Counted from the stretch's first letter, positions 36,534-45,151 are shown. The stretch is 64,000 nt of DNA from Herbidospora sakaeratensis (GCF_001570525.1 NZ_BBXC01000007.1:795364-859363), one strand, 5' to 3'. Notes: generated from the sequence alone by a model not told the origin. Numbers and translations: made by a program.

Positions 36534-37371
36534 CGGGGCGGCCCAGCAGGATGCCCGCGAAGGTCAGCGCGAGGCCGCCCACCTGCACCGGGGTCAGGGT
36601 CTCGGCGGCGACCAGGGTGCCGACCACCACGCCGGTCACCGGGTTGAGCAGGCCGATGAGCCCGACCGTGCCGGCCGGGAGGCGGCGCAGGCCGGCGAAC
36701 CACGCGGTGAAGGCCAGGGCGGTGGCGACCACCGAGACGTAGGCGTACGCGCCGATCGCCGGGGCGTCCACGGCCGGGGGCGCCCCCTCGGCCAGGATCG
36801 CGACCGGGAGCAGCACCAGGCCGCCCGCCGTGAGCTGCCAGGCCGTCGACGGCAGCACGTCGGCCCCCTTGCCCCACCGTTTGGCCAGGATGAAGCCCAC
36901 GGACGACAACACCATCGCCGAGACCGAGGCCAGCACGCCCCAGCCGTTCACCGCCTCGGCGCCGGTCAGCACGGTCAGCGCGACGCCGGCCACGCCGACG
37001 CCCGCCCCGATCAGGTGGGTGACGGCCGGGCGTTCGGCGACCAGGCCCCAGGCGAGCAGCATCATCACCATCGGCGAGGTCGCCATGATCGTGGATGCGA
37101 CGCTCGACGGCAGGAGCTGGGCGGCCAGGTAGATCAGGGCGAAGAAGACGCTCATGTTCAGCGTGCCGAGCACGAGTGAGCGCCACCACCACGATCCGCG
37201 GGGGAGCTTCCTGGTCAGCAGCAGCAGAAGCAGACCGGCGGGCAGGGCGCGGAACACGGCGCCGTAGAGGGGGTGGGAGGCGGGGAGGTATTCGTGGGTG
37301 ACGTAGTAGGTCGTGCCCCACGCGATGGGGGCGATCGCCGTGACCGGGGCCCACCGCCAAGTAGCTTCCAT
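36457..37371 (-). CDS. EamA/DMT-family transporter
   Basis: A 304-residue membrane protein with ten hydrophobic segments in two EamA halves (APIAWGTTYYVTHEYLP at the start of the first; FILAKRWGKG in the second). These drug/metabolite exporters move small molecules by proton antiport. The start codon lies inside a palindrome that is repeated before the divergent MarR gene, and a TATATT box ends 7 bases before the ATG, so the mRNA is probably leaderless and MarR-repressed. It is probably the efflux target of the MarR regulator. Confidence 0.9.
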   Translation of the reverse strand: MEATWRWAPVTAIAPIAWGTTYYVTHEYLPASHPLYGAVFRALPAGLLLLLLTRKLPRGSWWWRSLVLGTLNMSVFFALIYLAAQLLPSSVASTIMATSPMVMMLLAWGLVAERPAVTHLIGAGVGVAGVALTVLTGAEAVNGWGVLASVSAMVLSSVGFILAKRWGKGADVLPSTAWQLTAGGLVLLPVAILAEGAPPAVDAPAIGAYAYVSVVATALAFTAWFAGLRRLPAGTVGLIGLLNPVTGVVVGTLVAAETLTPVQVGGLALTFAGILLGRPVTRKRPPAAGVSARRSAPDHAAGIR

Positions 37372-37400
37372 GGAAGATAATATAGCTTCCAAGGAAGATA
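37362..37400. promoter_or_regulatory. Two near-identical MarR-type operators with overlapping leaderless promoters
   Basis: The 18-mers TAGCTTCCATGGAAGATA (37362-37379) and TAGCTTCCAAGGAAGATA (37383-37400) differ at one base and have a 21-base repeat period, i.e. two helical turns. The first contains the ATG of the transporter gene. A minus-strand TATATT (37379-37384) lies 7 bases before that ATG, and plus-strand TATATC follows the second operator about 9 bases before the MarR start. Binding of the MarR protein would block both promoters. Confidence 0.75.
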
Positions 37401-37413
37401 TATCCTGACCCGC

Positions 37414-37923
37414 GTGATGGATCACGTCGCGCGCATCCAGCAGGAGTGGGCCCGGGAGCGGCCCGACGTCGACGTCGCGCCGGCCGGGGTGATCGGCCGC
37501 CTCCACCGCGTCGCCGGGCACCTGACCGAACGGCTCTGCCTCGTCTACCGGCGGTTCGGGCTGGCCGAGGGCGAGTTCGACGTGCTGGCCACGCTGCGCC
37601 GGGCCGGGGCCCCCTACGAACGGGCCCCCGGCGAGCTGGCCGCCCACACCATGGTGACCACTGGGGCGATGAGCAAGCGTATCGACCGGCTGGAGCAGGC
37701 CGGGCTGGTCACCCGCCGCCCCAGCGAGTCGGACGGCCGGGGCCGCGTGGTCGCCCTGACGACGGCCGGGCTGGAGCTGATCGACGCGGCGTTCACCGAG
37801 CACATGGCCAACGAACGCCGCCTCCTCGACGCGCTGGCCCCGGAGGACGCCGAGCGCCTGGAAGCGATCCTGACCACGTGGCTGGCCGTCTTCGAGCTGC
37901 CCGTCGGCGAACCTCCCACCTGA
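37414..37923 (+). CDS. MarR-family transcriptional regulator
   Basis: A 169-residue winged-helix protein: helix AGVIGRLHRVAGHL, recognition region GELAAHTMVTTGAMSKRIDRLEQAGLVTRR, wing SESDGRGRVVALT and a C-terminal dimer helix. The start is GTG (37414) or the following ATG; there is no ribosome-binding site and a -10 box lies a few bases upstream, so translation may be leaderless. It is divergent from the EamA transporter with twin operators between them, so it should repress both until a ligand, perhaps the exported compound, releases it. Confidence 0.93.
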   Translation: MMDHVARIQQEWARERPDVDVAPAGVIGRLHRVAGHLTERLCLVYRRFGLAEGEFDVLATLRRAGAPYERAPGELAAHTMVTTGAMSKRIDRLEQAGLVTRRPSESDGRGRVVALTTAGLELIDAAFTEHMANERRLLDALAPEDAERLEAILTTWLAVFELPVGEPPT

Positions 37924-37970
37924 GACGCGTGAATCGTCGCGGCGTCCGGCCGGGCGGGTGCGGAGCGCCG

Positions 37971-38009
37971 GCCACGGCGCCGCCCGGGTGCGGCGGGCGG
38001 TGCCGTGGC
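37971..38009. terminator. Bidirectional hairpin between MarR and PhoX genes
   Basis: GCCACGGCGCCGCCCG and CGGGCGGTGCCGTGGC form a 16-bp stem with one G-U pair and a 7-base loop. It lies between two convergent genes (stops at 37923 and 38097) and can serve both. No T-run follows on either side. Confidence 0.7.
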
Positions 38010-38096
38010 AGGCGGAGCCGTAACGGAAAGGAGCCGTGACGGACCTGGGCCGGAGCGGACCCGAGCAGCGCCGGAAGTGCCCGACCCCTGGTCGGC

Positions 38097-39254
38097 TCAG
38101 CGGCGGAAGGGGCCCGTCACGCAGTAGGTGATGCCGCCCGAGGACGAACCCGACGTGCCGCGCTGCGAGGAGAAGTAGAGGCGGTCGCCCGCCGGGTTGA
38201 ACGCCGGGCCGGTGATCTCGGAGGAGCCCTGGTTGTTGATGCGCAGGAACGTCGAGATCCTGTCGTCGGGGGTGATCATGCAGATCTCCATGTTCCCGCC
38301 GTCCTCGGCGACGTAGAGGTCGCCCGCGGTCGAGCCCGTCACGTTGTCGACGCCGGTCAGCGGGGGCGTGCCCGAGGTGACCAGGCTGTCGTCGTAGGCG
38401 AGTTCGTAGGTGTTGTTCGTCAGGTTGACCTGCCACACCCGGTTGTCGCCCTTGGTGGTGAACCAGACGGTGTCGTTGGCGTAGTAGCAGCCCTCGCCGC
38501 CGTTGAACGACTTCGAGCCGGACACCTGGTTGCGGGTCAGCGTCGGGCTGCCGTCGGGGTCGGGGACGGTGGCCCAGGTGAACGAGCCGCTGGTGGCCGA
38601 ACCCGCCACCATGACCTGCAGCGTGCCCGACGACAGGTTGCCCCAGGTGGTCGGGACGAACCGGTAGAAGCGGCCGTTCGTCTCGTCTTCGGTCAGGTAG
38701 ATCACGCGGCGGACCGGGTCGGCTGCGGCGGCCTCGTGGGTGAACCGGCCCATCGCGGGCCGCTGCACCGCCGCGCCGCCGAACGGGTAGGTCTCGTAGA
38801 CGAAGCCCCGGCTGACCTCCTCGCAGGACAACCAGGTGTTCCACGGGGTCTTGCCGCCCGCGCAGTTCTGCCGGGTGTCCGACAGGATGCGGTTGGCCGA
38901 AACGACGTTGCCCGCCGAGTTGAAGCGGATCGCCGACGCGCCGCCGCCGGGGTTGATCTCGGAGTTGGAGACGTAGATCCAGCCGGACCCGTCGGCGAAG
39001 CAGGCCCCGCCGTCGGGGGCGTCGTGCCAGGTGTACGAGGTGCCCGGGACCGCCTGCCGCGACCGGGCGACCACCTGGCTGGTGAAGCCCGCGGGCAGCC
39101 GGATGCCGTTGGCGTCGGCCGCCTGGAGCGCGCCGTAGGGGCTGGTCGCCGGCTGGGCGGGGGCCGCCAGCGCGGCGCCCTGCCAGAGTGATCCGGAGAA
39201 GGCCACCGTGCTCGCACCCAGGACGGAAGCGCGAAGGAAATTGCGTCTTTCCAT
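38097..39254 (-). CDS. phoX: PhoX-family alkaline phosphatase (DUF839)
   Basis: A 385-residue protein with AAGGAGG nine bases before the ATG. The N-terminus ERRNFLRASVLGAS is a twin-arginine signal, cleaved near residue 31. The mature part contains NTWLSCEEVSRGFVYE and GRFTHEAAAADPV, iron/calcium-site motifs of PhoX phosphatases, and a beta-propeller pattern with ANDTVWFTTKGDN. It should release phosphate from organic phosphomonoesters outside the cell. At ~385 residues it is shorter than the classical ~650-residue PhoX, matching the short DUF839 type. A PHO-box-like direct repeat lies upstream, consistent with phosphate-starvation control. Confidence 0.87.
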   Translation of the reverse strand: MERRNFLRASVLGASTVAFSGSLWQGAALAAPAQPATSPYGALQAADANGIRLPAGFTSQVVARSRQAVPGTSYTWHDAPDGGACFADGSGWIYVSNSEINPGGGASAIRFNSAGNVVSANRILSDTRQNCAGGKTPWNTWLSCEEVSRGFVYETYPFGGAAVQRPAMGRFTHEAAAADPVRRVIYLTEDETNGRFYRFVPTTWGNLSSGTLQVMVAGSATSGSFTWATVPDPDGSPTLTRNQVSGSKSFNGGEGCYYANDTVWFTTKGDNRVWQVNLTNNTYELAYDDSLVTSGTPPLTGVDNVTGSTAGDLYVAEDGGNMEICMITPDDRISTFLRINNQGSSEITGPAFNPAGDRLYFSSQRGTSGSSSGGITYCVTGPFRR

Positions 39255-39289
39255 GATTTCTTACCTCCTTGACTGGGACTGTAAGCCTC

Positions 39290-39311
39290 GTAATGTTTAC
39301 ACACGGTGAAC
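39290..39311 (-). promoter_or_regulatory. Possible PHO box upstream of phoX
   Basis: On the minus strand GTTCACCGTGT is followed directly by GTAAACATTAC, two 11-base units resembling the Streptomyces PhoP direct repeat (GTTCACC-type). The first unit fits well, the second poorly. It lies 36-57 bases before the phoX start. Confidence 0.4.
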
Positions 39312-39369
39312 GCAGTGCGGGCGCTGAGTGACGGGTTTGGTATGTCCGAGTTTCCGGCATCATCCCGGA

Positions 39370-41718
39370 ATGAGCACGTACACCCTGCCCTTGACCAGCG
39401 ACTCCGCCGACGCCGGCACCGCCGGGGGGAAAGGCGCGTCGCTCGCCCGGCTCGCGTCGGCGGGGCTGCCGGTGCCGGGAGGGTTCCACGTCACCACCGC
39501 CGCCCGCGAGGCCGGGATGAACCGCGAGGTGACCGCCGAGATCACGGCGGCCTACCGGGCGATGGGCGACGACGTGCCGGTCGCGGTGCGGTCGTCGGCC
39601 ACCGCCGAAGACCGGCCCGACGTGTCGTTCGCGGGGCAGCACGACACCTACCTCGGGGTCCGGGGGGCCGCGGCGGTGATCGACGCGGTGGAGCGGTGCT
39701 GGGGCTCGCTCGACAACGACCGCGCGCGGGCCTACCGCGAACGGGCGGGCATCCAGCGGCCGGGCATGGCGGTGGTCGTCCAGGAGCTCGTGGACGCCTC
39801 GGTGTCCGGGGTGCTGTTCACCGAGCTCGACGGGAAGCTGGTGATCAACGCGGCCTGGGGGCTGGGGGAGACCGTCGTGGGCGGCACGGTCACGCCCGAC
39901 GTCTACGCCGTCGACCGCGACGGCCACATCGAGGAGACGATCTCCGACAAGACCGTCATGGCGGGCACGTCGGGGCTCGTGCCGGTGCCCGGCGACCTGC
40001 GGTCGGTGCCCACGCTGACGCGCGAGCAGGTGATGGCGCTGACCGGGCTCGGGCGGCGCATCGAGATCCTGTACGGGATGCCGATGGACGTCGAATGGGG
40101 CATCGCCGAGGCGAAGCCGTACATCCTGCAGGCCCGGCCGATCACCGGGCGGCGGGAGGTGTGGAACGACTCCCTGCGCGGCGACTACCTGTGGAGCAAC
40201 GGCAACCTCGGGGAGGCCATCCCGAGCGTGATGACCCCGGTGACCTGGTCGGTCATCCAGCGGTTCATGGCCGACGCGATGATCGCCGGGTCGTTCGCCG
40301 GGCACCCGATGTGCGGCAACATCGGCGGGCGCTTCTACCTGAACCTGTCGGTCCTGCTCACGATCGGCGACTCGCTCGGCCTCAACCGGGTGATCAGGGA
40401 CGGCCTGCGGCCGGTCTTCGGCCGGCTGCCCGACGACGCCGAGGTGCCGCTGCTCCGGCTGACGAAGCGGCAGCTGGCGCGGGCGGTGGTCCCGCTGCTG
40501 CGCGGCCGGCTGGCCCTCGTCCCCTACGCCCGGCGGCTCGACCGCATGTTGCCGAGGGTCCGGCGCCGGGCCGACGACCTGCGCACCCTGATCGCGGTCA
40601 GCAACGACCTGACCGGCCTGTGGCGGGGCGCGGTCGAGCCCTACTTCCGCGAGTGCAACCGCCTGCTGGCCGCCGCCGGACGGCAGGACGCCGGCAGCCT
40701 GGTCTTCCTGCGCAACCGCCTGGAGGACCTCGTCGGCGCGGCCGACGCCAACGCGCTGACCAGCGGCTTCGGCGCCCACCTGGAGAGCATGGGGCCCCTG
40801 CTCGGCCTCGGCGAGGTGAAACGCGGGCGGTTGTCGAGGGAGGAGTACGCCCACCGCTGGGGGCACCGCTGCCCCGACGAGCTGGAGCTGTCGGCCGCCC
40901 GGCCGGGCGAGGACCCCGAGTGGCTCGACCGCGAGCTCGACGGCCTCTCGGCGGACCCGATCGACCTGCTGAACCGGCAGGAGGGGGCGTCGCGGGCGGC
41001 GTGGCGGCGGTTCAAGGAGCACGACCCGCGCAACGCCTACCGCTACTGGGGCCGGATCCGGCGGTGGAGCGAGATCGTCCAGGCCCGCGAGGAGGCGCGG
41101 TCGGAGGCGGTCCGGGCCTTCTGGGTGCTGCGCGACTGGGTGCGCCGGGCCGGGTCGGTCACCGGGATCGGCGAGGACGTCTTCTTCCTGCGCGTCGGCG
41201 AGATCCTGCGGCTGCTCCGGGGCGACCGGGGCGTGCTCGGCCTGATCGACGCGCGGCGCGCGGCCTACCACCACTACCGGGCGCTGCCGCCCTACCCGGG
41301 GGTGATCCGGGGCGCGTTCGACCCCGAACGGTGGGCGGCCGACCCCGACCGGCGGTCCGACTACGCCGGCGAGACGACGGAGGCCGCCCCCCGGAGTGGG
41401 GCGATCAGCGGTTTCCCCGGCGCGGCCGGGGTGGTCGAGGGCATCGCCCGCGTGATCCCGTCGATGACCGAGGCGGAGCACCTGGCCGCCGGGGAGATCC
41501 TGGTGACGAACGTGACCAACGTCGGCTGGACCCCGCTGTTCCCCCGCGCCGCCGCCGTGGTCACCGACGTCGGCGCGCCCCTGTCGCACGCCGCGATCGT
41601 CGCCCGCGAGCTGGGCATCCCCGCCGTGGTCGGCACCGGCGACGCGACCAGCCGCATCCGCGACGGGGCCCGCGTCCGGGTCGACGGGTCGGCCGGGACG
41701 GTCGAGGTGCTGGACTAG
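39370..41718 (+). CDS. PEP synthase/rifampin-phosphotransferase-like enzyme
   Basis: A 782-residue protein with an N-terminal ATP-grasp domain (GGKGASLARL, then VRSSATAED and QARPITG near residue 255), a central helical domain beginning WNDSLRGDYLWSNGN, and a C-terminal swivelling phosphohistidine domain with TDVGAPLSHAAIVARELGIPAVVG, the His carrying phosphate. This order and length fit rifampin phosphotransferase-like enzymes, which use ATP to phosphorylate a small substrate while releasing AMP and phosphate; canonical PEP synthase has a C-terminal PEP-binding barrel that is missing here. The acceptor is unknown, so antibiotic inactivation is only a possibility. It is divergent from phoX. 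Confidence 0.85.
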   Translation: MSTYTLPLTSDSADAGTAGGKGASLARLASAGLPVPGGFHVTTAAREAGMNREVTAEITAAYRAMGDDVPVAVRSSATAEDRPDVSFAGQHDTYLGVRGAAAVIDAVERCWGSLDNDRARAYRERAGIQRPGMAVVVQELVDASVSGVLFTELDGKLVINAAWGLGETVVGGTVTPDVYAVDRDGHIEETISDKTVMAGTSGLVPVPGDLRSVPTLTREQVMALTGLGRRIEILYGMPMDVEWGIAEAKPYILQARPITGRREVWNDSLRGDYLWSNGNLGEAIPSVMTPVTWSVIQRFMADAMIAGSFAGHPMCGNIGGRFYLNLSVLLTIGDSLGLNRVIRDGLRPVFGRLPDDAEVPLLRLTKRQLARAVVPLLRGRLALVPYARRLDRMLPRVRRRADDLRTLIAVSNDLTGLWRGAVEPYFRECNRLLAAAGRQDAGSLVFLRNRLEDLVGAADANALTSGFGAHLESMGPLLGLGEVKRGRLSREEYAHRWGHRCPDELELSAARPGEDPEWLDRELDGLSADPIDLLNRQEGASRAAWRRFKEHDPRNAYRYWGRIRRWSEIVQAREEARSEAVRAFWVLRDWVRRAGSVTGIGEDVFFLRVGEILRLLRGDRGVLGLIDARRAAYHHYRALPPYPGVIRGAFDPERWAADPDRRSDYAGETTEAAPRSGAISGFPGAAGVVEGIARVIPSMTEAEHLAAGEILVTNVTNVGWTPLFPRAAAVVTDVGAPLSHAAIVARELGIPAVVGTGDATSRIRDGARVRVDGSAGTVEVLD

Positions 41719-41732
41719 GGAAGAATGGCCGG

Positions 41733-42110
41733 GTGGTCGAGACGGGTTGTCCTTGCGGTTCGGGCAAGGGATATCGGGAGTGTTGCGGGCGGTTCCACGC
41801 CGGTGCGGCGGCGGCGCCGACCGCCGAGGCGCTGATGCGGTCGCGGTTCTCCGCCTACGCCAAGGGCGACGCCTCCTACCTGCTGGTCACCTGGGCGGCC
41901 GCCACCCGGCCGATCAGGCTCGACCTCGACCGGAAGACCCGCTGGACCGGTCTGGAGATCCTCGAGACGACGGGCGGCTCGCCGGTCCACACCGAGGGCA
42001 CCGTCCGGTTCCGCGCCCACTACACCGAGCGCGGGCGCCCCGGTGTGCTGGAGGAGCACAGCACGTTCGCCCGGGAAGACGGCCGCTGGGTCTATGTCGC
42101 CGCTCTCTGA
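41733..42110 (+). CDS. YchJ-family SEC-C zinc-binding protein
   Basis: A 125-residue protein from GTG, with GGGAAG nine bases upstream. The N-terminal CPCGSGKGYRECCGRFH is the SEC-C zinc knuckle, followed by the NTF2-like YchJ domain (LMRSRFSAYAKGDASYLLVTW, WTGLEILET, EEHSTFAREDGRWVYV). Function is unknown. It follows the preceding enzyme gene by 14 bases and overlaps the methyltransferase gene by 17 bases, so all three may be cotranscribed. Confidence 0.9.
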   Translation: MVETGCPCGSGKGYRECCGRFHAGAAAAPTAEALMRSRFSAYAKGDASYLLVTWAAATRPIRLDLDRKTRWTGLEILETTGGSPVHTEGTVRFRAHYTERGRPGVLEEHSTFAREDGRWVYVAAL

Positions 42111-43173
42111 CCTCGGCCTGCGCCGGTTCCCCGACGACCCGCGCGACCCGTTCCGGGCCTGGGACGCCGCCGACGAGTACCTCCTCGGCGAGCTCGGCGA
42201 ACCCCACGGCACGGTCGTCGTGTTCGGCGACCGCTGGGGCGCGCTGGTCACCGCGCTCGCGGCGCACCGGCCCGTCCAGATCACCGACTCCTACCTGACC
42301 CAGCAGGCCACCCGGGCCAACCTGGCCCGGCTCGGCCTGCCCGAGGCCACGCTGCTGTCGACCCACGACGCCCCGCCGCCCCGCGTCGACACGCTGCTGG
42401 TGCGCATCCCCAAGAGCCTCGCCCTGCTCGAAGACCAGCTGATCCGGCTCGCGCCGGCGGTCCACGAGGGCACCCGCATCCTCGGCGCGGGCATGGTCAA
42501 GGAGATCCACACCTCCACGCTGGCCCTGTTCGAGAAGATCCTCGGCCCCACCCGCACCTCCCTCGCGGTGAAGAAGGCCCGGCTGATCTTCACCGAGCCG
42601 CGCCCGACGCCGGTCGCGAGCCGGTTCCCGGTGACGTACCGTCACGAGGGCCTCGACCTGGTCAACCACGCCGGGGTGTTCTGCGCCGACCGGCTCGACG
42701 TCGGCACCCGGTTCTTCCTGAAGCACCTGCCCGCGACCGTCAAGGGGGAGCGGGTCGTCGACCTCGGCTGCGGCAACGGGATCGTCGGGGCGTTCGTGCT
42801 GCGCGACAACCCCGACGCCGAGGTGCTGTTCGTCGACGAGTCCTACGCGGCCGTCGCCTCGGCCCGCGCCAACGTGCCGGGCCCGGCGGAGTTCCGGGTC
42901 GCCGACGGGCTGGCCGGCGCCGAGCCCGGGTCGGCCGACCTGGTGTTGTGCAACCCGCCGTTCCACGCGCACCAGGCCGTCACCGACGCGACGGCGTGGC
43001 GCATGTTCACCCAGGCCAAGCAGGCCCTGCGGCCCGGCGGCGAGTTGCGGATCGTCGGCAACCGGCACCTCGGCTACCACGTCAAGCTGAAGCGCCTGTT
43101 CGGCAACGCCGCTCTGGTCGCCGGCGATCCGAAGTTCGTCGTGCTGAGCGCGGTCAGGCGCGGGCCTCGATGA
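42094..43173 (+). CDS. RlmG/RsmC-like rRNA guanine-N2 methyltransferase
   Basis: A 359-residue protein with a duplicated methyltransferase fold: a degenerate N-terminal domain (about 1-190) and a C-terminal MTS domain with SAM motif VVDLGCGNGIVG and catalytic NPPFHAHQAVTDATAWRMF. This matches RlmG and RsmC, which methylate guanine N2 in 23S or 16S rRNA; the length (~375 for RlmG) and NPPFHxxH motif favour RlmG. The target base cannot be told. It overlaps the YchJ gene upstream and, by 20 bases, the convergent methyltransferase gene. Confidence 0.87.
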   Translation: MSPLSDLGLRRFPDDPRDPFRAWDAADEYLLGELGEPHGTVVVFGDRWGALVTALAAHRPVQITDSYLTQQATRANLARLGLPEATLLSTHDAPPPRVDTLLVRIPKSLALLEDQLIRLAPAVHEGTRILGAGMVKEIHTSTLALFEKILGPTRTSLAVKKARLIFTEPRPTPVASRFPVTYRHEGLDLVNHAGVFCADRLDVGTRFFLKHLPATVKGERVVDLGCGNGIVGAFVLRDNPDAEVLFVDESYAAVASARANVPGPAEFRVADGLAGAEPGSADLVLCNPPFHAHQAVTDATAWRMFTQAKQALRPGGELRIVGNRHLGYHVKLKRLFGNAALVAGDPKFVVLSAVRRGPR

Positions 43174-44209
43174 CCAGGTTGAAGTCGGTCGTCAGGGCGG
43201 TGCGCACCCGGCCGAAGCCGGCCTCGCGCAGCAGCGCCTCGATGCGCGCGGGGCCCGACTGGTTGCCCAGCCCCAGCCTGGCGCCCTCCGACAGGCCGTG
43301 CGGCAGGCAGAGCATGACCGACGACCCCGCGTAGATCGCCGCGATCGGGTTGCCGATCGTGTCCTCCAGGCGGTCGGCCGAGAAGGGCTCGACGACCAGG
43401 ACGGTGCCGCCCTCGGCCAGCGCCGCGCGGGCCCGGGACGCCGCCGTCACCGGGTCGCCCATGTCGTGGAGGGCGTCGAAGAAGCAGATCAGGTCCCATT
43501 CGCCGTACTGCTCCTCGCCCGAGTCGGCGACGTGGAAGTGCACCCGGGCGTCGACCCCGGCGTCCTTGGCGGCCAGGCGGGCCGCCTCGATCGACGGCTC
43601 GTGGGTGTCGACGCCCTCGAAACGGGAGTTCGGGTAGGCCTCGGCCATCAGGATCGACGACGTGCCCATGCCGCAGCCGACGTCGAGCACGCGCGCCCCG
43701 GCGGCCAGCCGCTCGGTGACGCCGTCGAGGGCGGGCAGCCAGTGGTCGATCAGGCTGAACCGGTAGAGCGGGGCGAAGAACCGCGAGACGCCGTCGAAGA
43801 GGTTGTCGTCGTGGCGGTCCCAGGCGAATCCCTCGCCGGTGCGGAACGCCTCGGCCAGATGGTCGGCGGCCTTCCACGAGGCGGCCTGAATTTGCGAGGC
43901 CGAGGCGCGGGCGGCGATCGTGAGATCGTCGGCCAGCACCAGGGCGTGCTCGTCGGGCAGGGTGAACGTGCCCGCCTCGGGGTCGTAGCCGACGTGCTCG
44001 GCGACGGCCTGCACCCGCAGCCACTCGCGCACGTACCGCTCGGACAGGCCCGTGCGGGCGGCCAGGTCGGCGCTGGTGAGCGGGCCGGCGCCGGCCATGG
44101 CGCGGAAGAGGCCGAGCCGGTCGCCGAGGTGCGTCTGGAGGGTGAGGCCGGAGCCGAGGGCCTCCAGGGTGATCTTCATCGCGAAGTCTTCGATTTTCTT
44201 GGTGTCCAT
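43154..44209 (-). CDS. Class I SAM-dependent methyltransferase with N-terminal winged helix
   Basis: A 351-residue protein. The N-terminal ~100 residues form a winged-helix dimerisation domain (LTSADLAARTGLSERYVREWLRVQAV), as in plant-type O-methyltransferases, and the C-terminal part has SAM motif VLDVGCGMGTSS, acidic VDTHEPS and a C-terminal motif SADRLEDTIGNP. Small-molecule O- or C-methylation is expected. The ATG at 44209 has AGGG at proper distance; an ATG at 44227 is an alternative. It is divergent from a chloroperoxidase-type hydrolase across an inverted repeat. Confidence 0.87.
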   Translation of the reverse strand: MDTKKIEDFAMKITLEALGSGLTLQTHLGDRLGLFRAMAGAGPLTSADLAARTGLSERYVREWLRVQAVAEHVGYDPEAGTFTLPDEHALVLADDLTIAARASASQIQAASWKAADHLAEAFRTGEGFAWDRHDDNLFDGVSRFFAPLYRFSLIDHWLPALDGVTERLAAGARVLDVGCGMGTSSILMAEAYPNSRFEGVDTHEPSIEAARLAAKDAGVDARVHFHVADSGEEQYGEWDLICFFDALHDMGDPVTAASRARAALAEGGTVLVVEPFSADRLEDTIGNPIAAIYAGSSVMLCLPHGLSEGARLGLGNQSGPARIEALLREAGFGRVRTALTTDFNLVIEARA

Positions 44210-44232
44210 GTCGTACACCCTGCCCATTTCGC

Positions 44233-44281
44233 ATTTCACCGCCCTTTCACCGTTCTGTCGCGGGTCATGAAAGGGTGAAAT
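44233..44281. promoter_or_regulatory. Inverted repeat in divergent promoter region
   Basis: ATTTCACC-GC-CCTTTCA (44233-44249) is mirrored by TGAAAGGGTGAAAT (44268-44281), an inverted repeat with 18 bases between the arms and two extra bases in the left arm. It lies between the methyltransferase and hydrolase genes; TTGACG at 44296 could be a -35 for the hydrolase. It is a candidate two-sided operator, binding protein unknown. Confidence 0.45.
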
Positions 44282-44347
44282 CTCGGACATTAGTATTGAC
44301 GCCATTTCGGTGGGTAATGTGCATATTCCGGAACGGGGGATTTCGAC

Positions 44348-45151
44348 ATGCCGTACATCACCGCGAACGACGGGGTCAGGATCTTCTACAAGGACTGGGG
44401 GACCGGGCAGCCCGTCGTCTTCAGCCACGGCTGGCCGCTCACCGCCGACGTCTGGGACGGCCAGCTGCGCCTCGTCGCCGAGCACGGCTTCCGGGGGCTG
44501 GCCCACGACCGGCGCGGCGGCGGGCGGTCCGACCAGCCGTGGAACGGCAACGACATGGACACCTACGCCGACGACCTGGCCGCCCTGCTCGACACGCTCG
44601 ACCTGCGCGACGTCGTCCTCGTCGGCCACTCGACCGGCGGCGGCGAGGTCACCCGCTACATCGGCCGCCACGGCACCGCCCGGGTCGACAAGGTGGTGCT
44701 GGTGAGCGCGGTCCCGCCGCACATGGCCGCCTCGATGCCGATCGAGGTCTTCGACGAGATCCGCGACGGCGTGGCGGGCGACCGGTCCCAGTACTACAGG
44801 GAGCTCGCGCTGCCCTTCTACGGCTTCAACCGGCCCGACGCCGAGATCAGCCAGGGCGCGATCGACGCGTTCTGGATGTGGAGCATGCAGGTCGGGGTCA
44901 AGAGCGCCTTCGAGTGCGTACGGGCGTTCTCGGAGACCGACTTCACCGAGGACCTGGGCCGGATCGACGTGCCGGTCCTGGTCGCCCACGGCGACGACGA
45001 CCAGATCGTGCCGTTCGAGGCCTCAGCCCCGAAGACGGCCCGGCTGATCCCCGACGCCACCCTGCAGATCTACCCGGGGGCGCCCCACGGGATCAGGGGC
45101 GCGTACGAGAAGGCGTTCGACGCCGATCTGCTGACGTTCATCTCGAAGTAG
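44348..45151 (+). CDS. Alpha/beta hydrolase of the non-heme chloroperoxidase/arylesterase type
   Basis: A 267-residue protein with the typical start [18 protein letters not shown], oxyanion region FSHGWPL, nucleophile Ser95 in [10 protein letters not shown], Asp in [10 protein letters not shown] and His in APHGIRG. Members hydrolyse esters and can show perhydrolase (chloroperoxidase) activity. The length is normal for the family. It is divergent from the methyltransferase gene and overlaps the convergent deaminase gene by 14 bases. Confidence 0.92.
   Translation: MPYITANDGVRIFYKDWGTGQPVVFSHGWPLTADVWDGQLRLVAEHGFRGLAHDRRGGGRSDQPWNGNDMDTYADDLAALLDTLDLRDVVLVGHSTGGGEVTRYIGRHGTARVDKVVLVSAVPPHMAASMPIEVFDEIRDGVAGDRSQYYRELALPFYGFNRPDAEISQGAIDAFWMWSMQVGVKSAFECVRAFSETDFTEDLGRIDVPVLVAHGDDDQIVPFEASAPKTARLIPDATLQIYPGAPHGIRGAYEKAFDADLLTFISK

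Noticed and set aside
36457-41589. A 1,700-codon open minus-strand frame covering phoX, MarR and the PEP-synthase-like gene
   Set aside because: High GC removes stop codons. Only its last ~304 codons, the EamA transporter, have protein-like composition; the rest is antisense to well-recognised genes.
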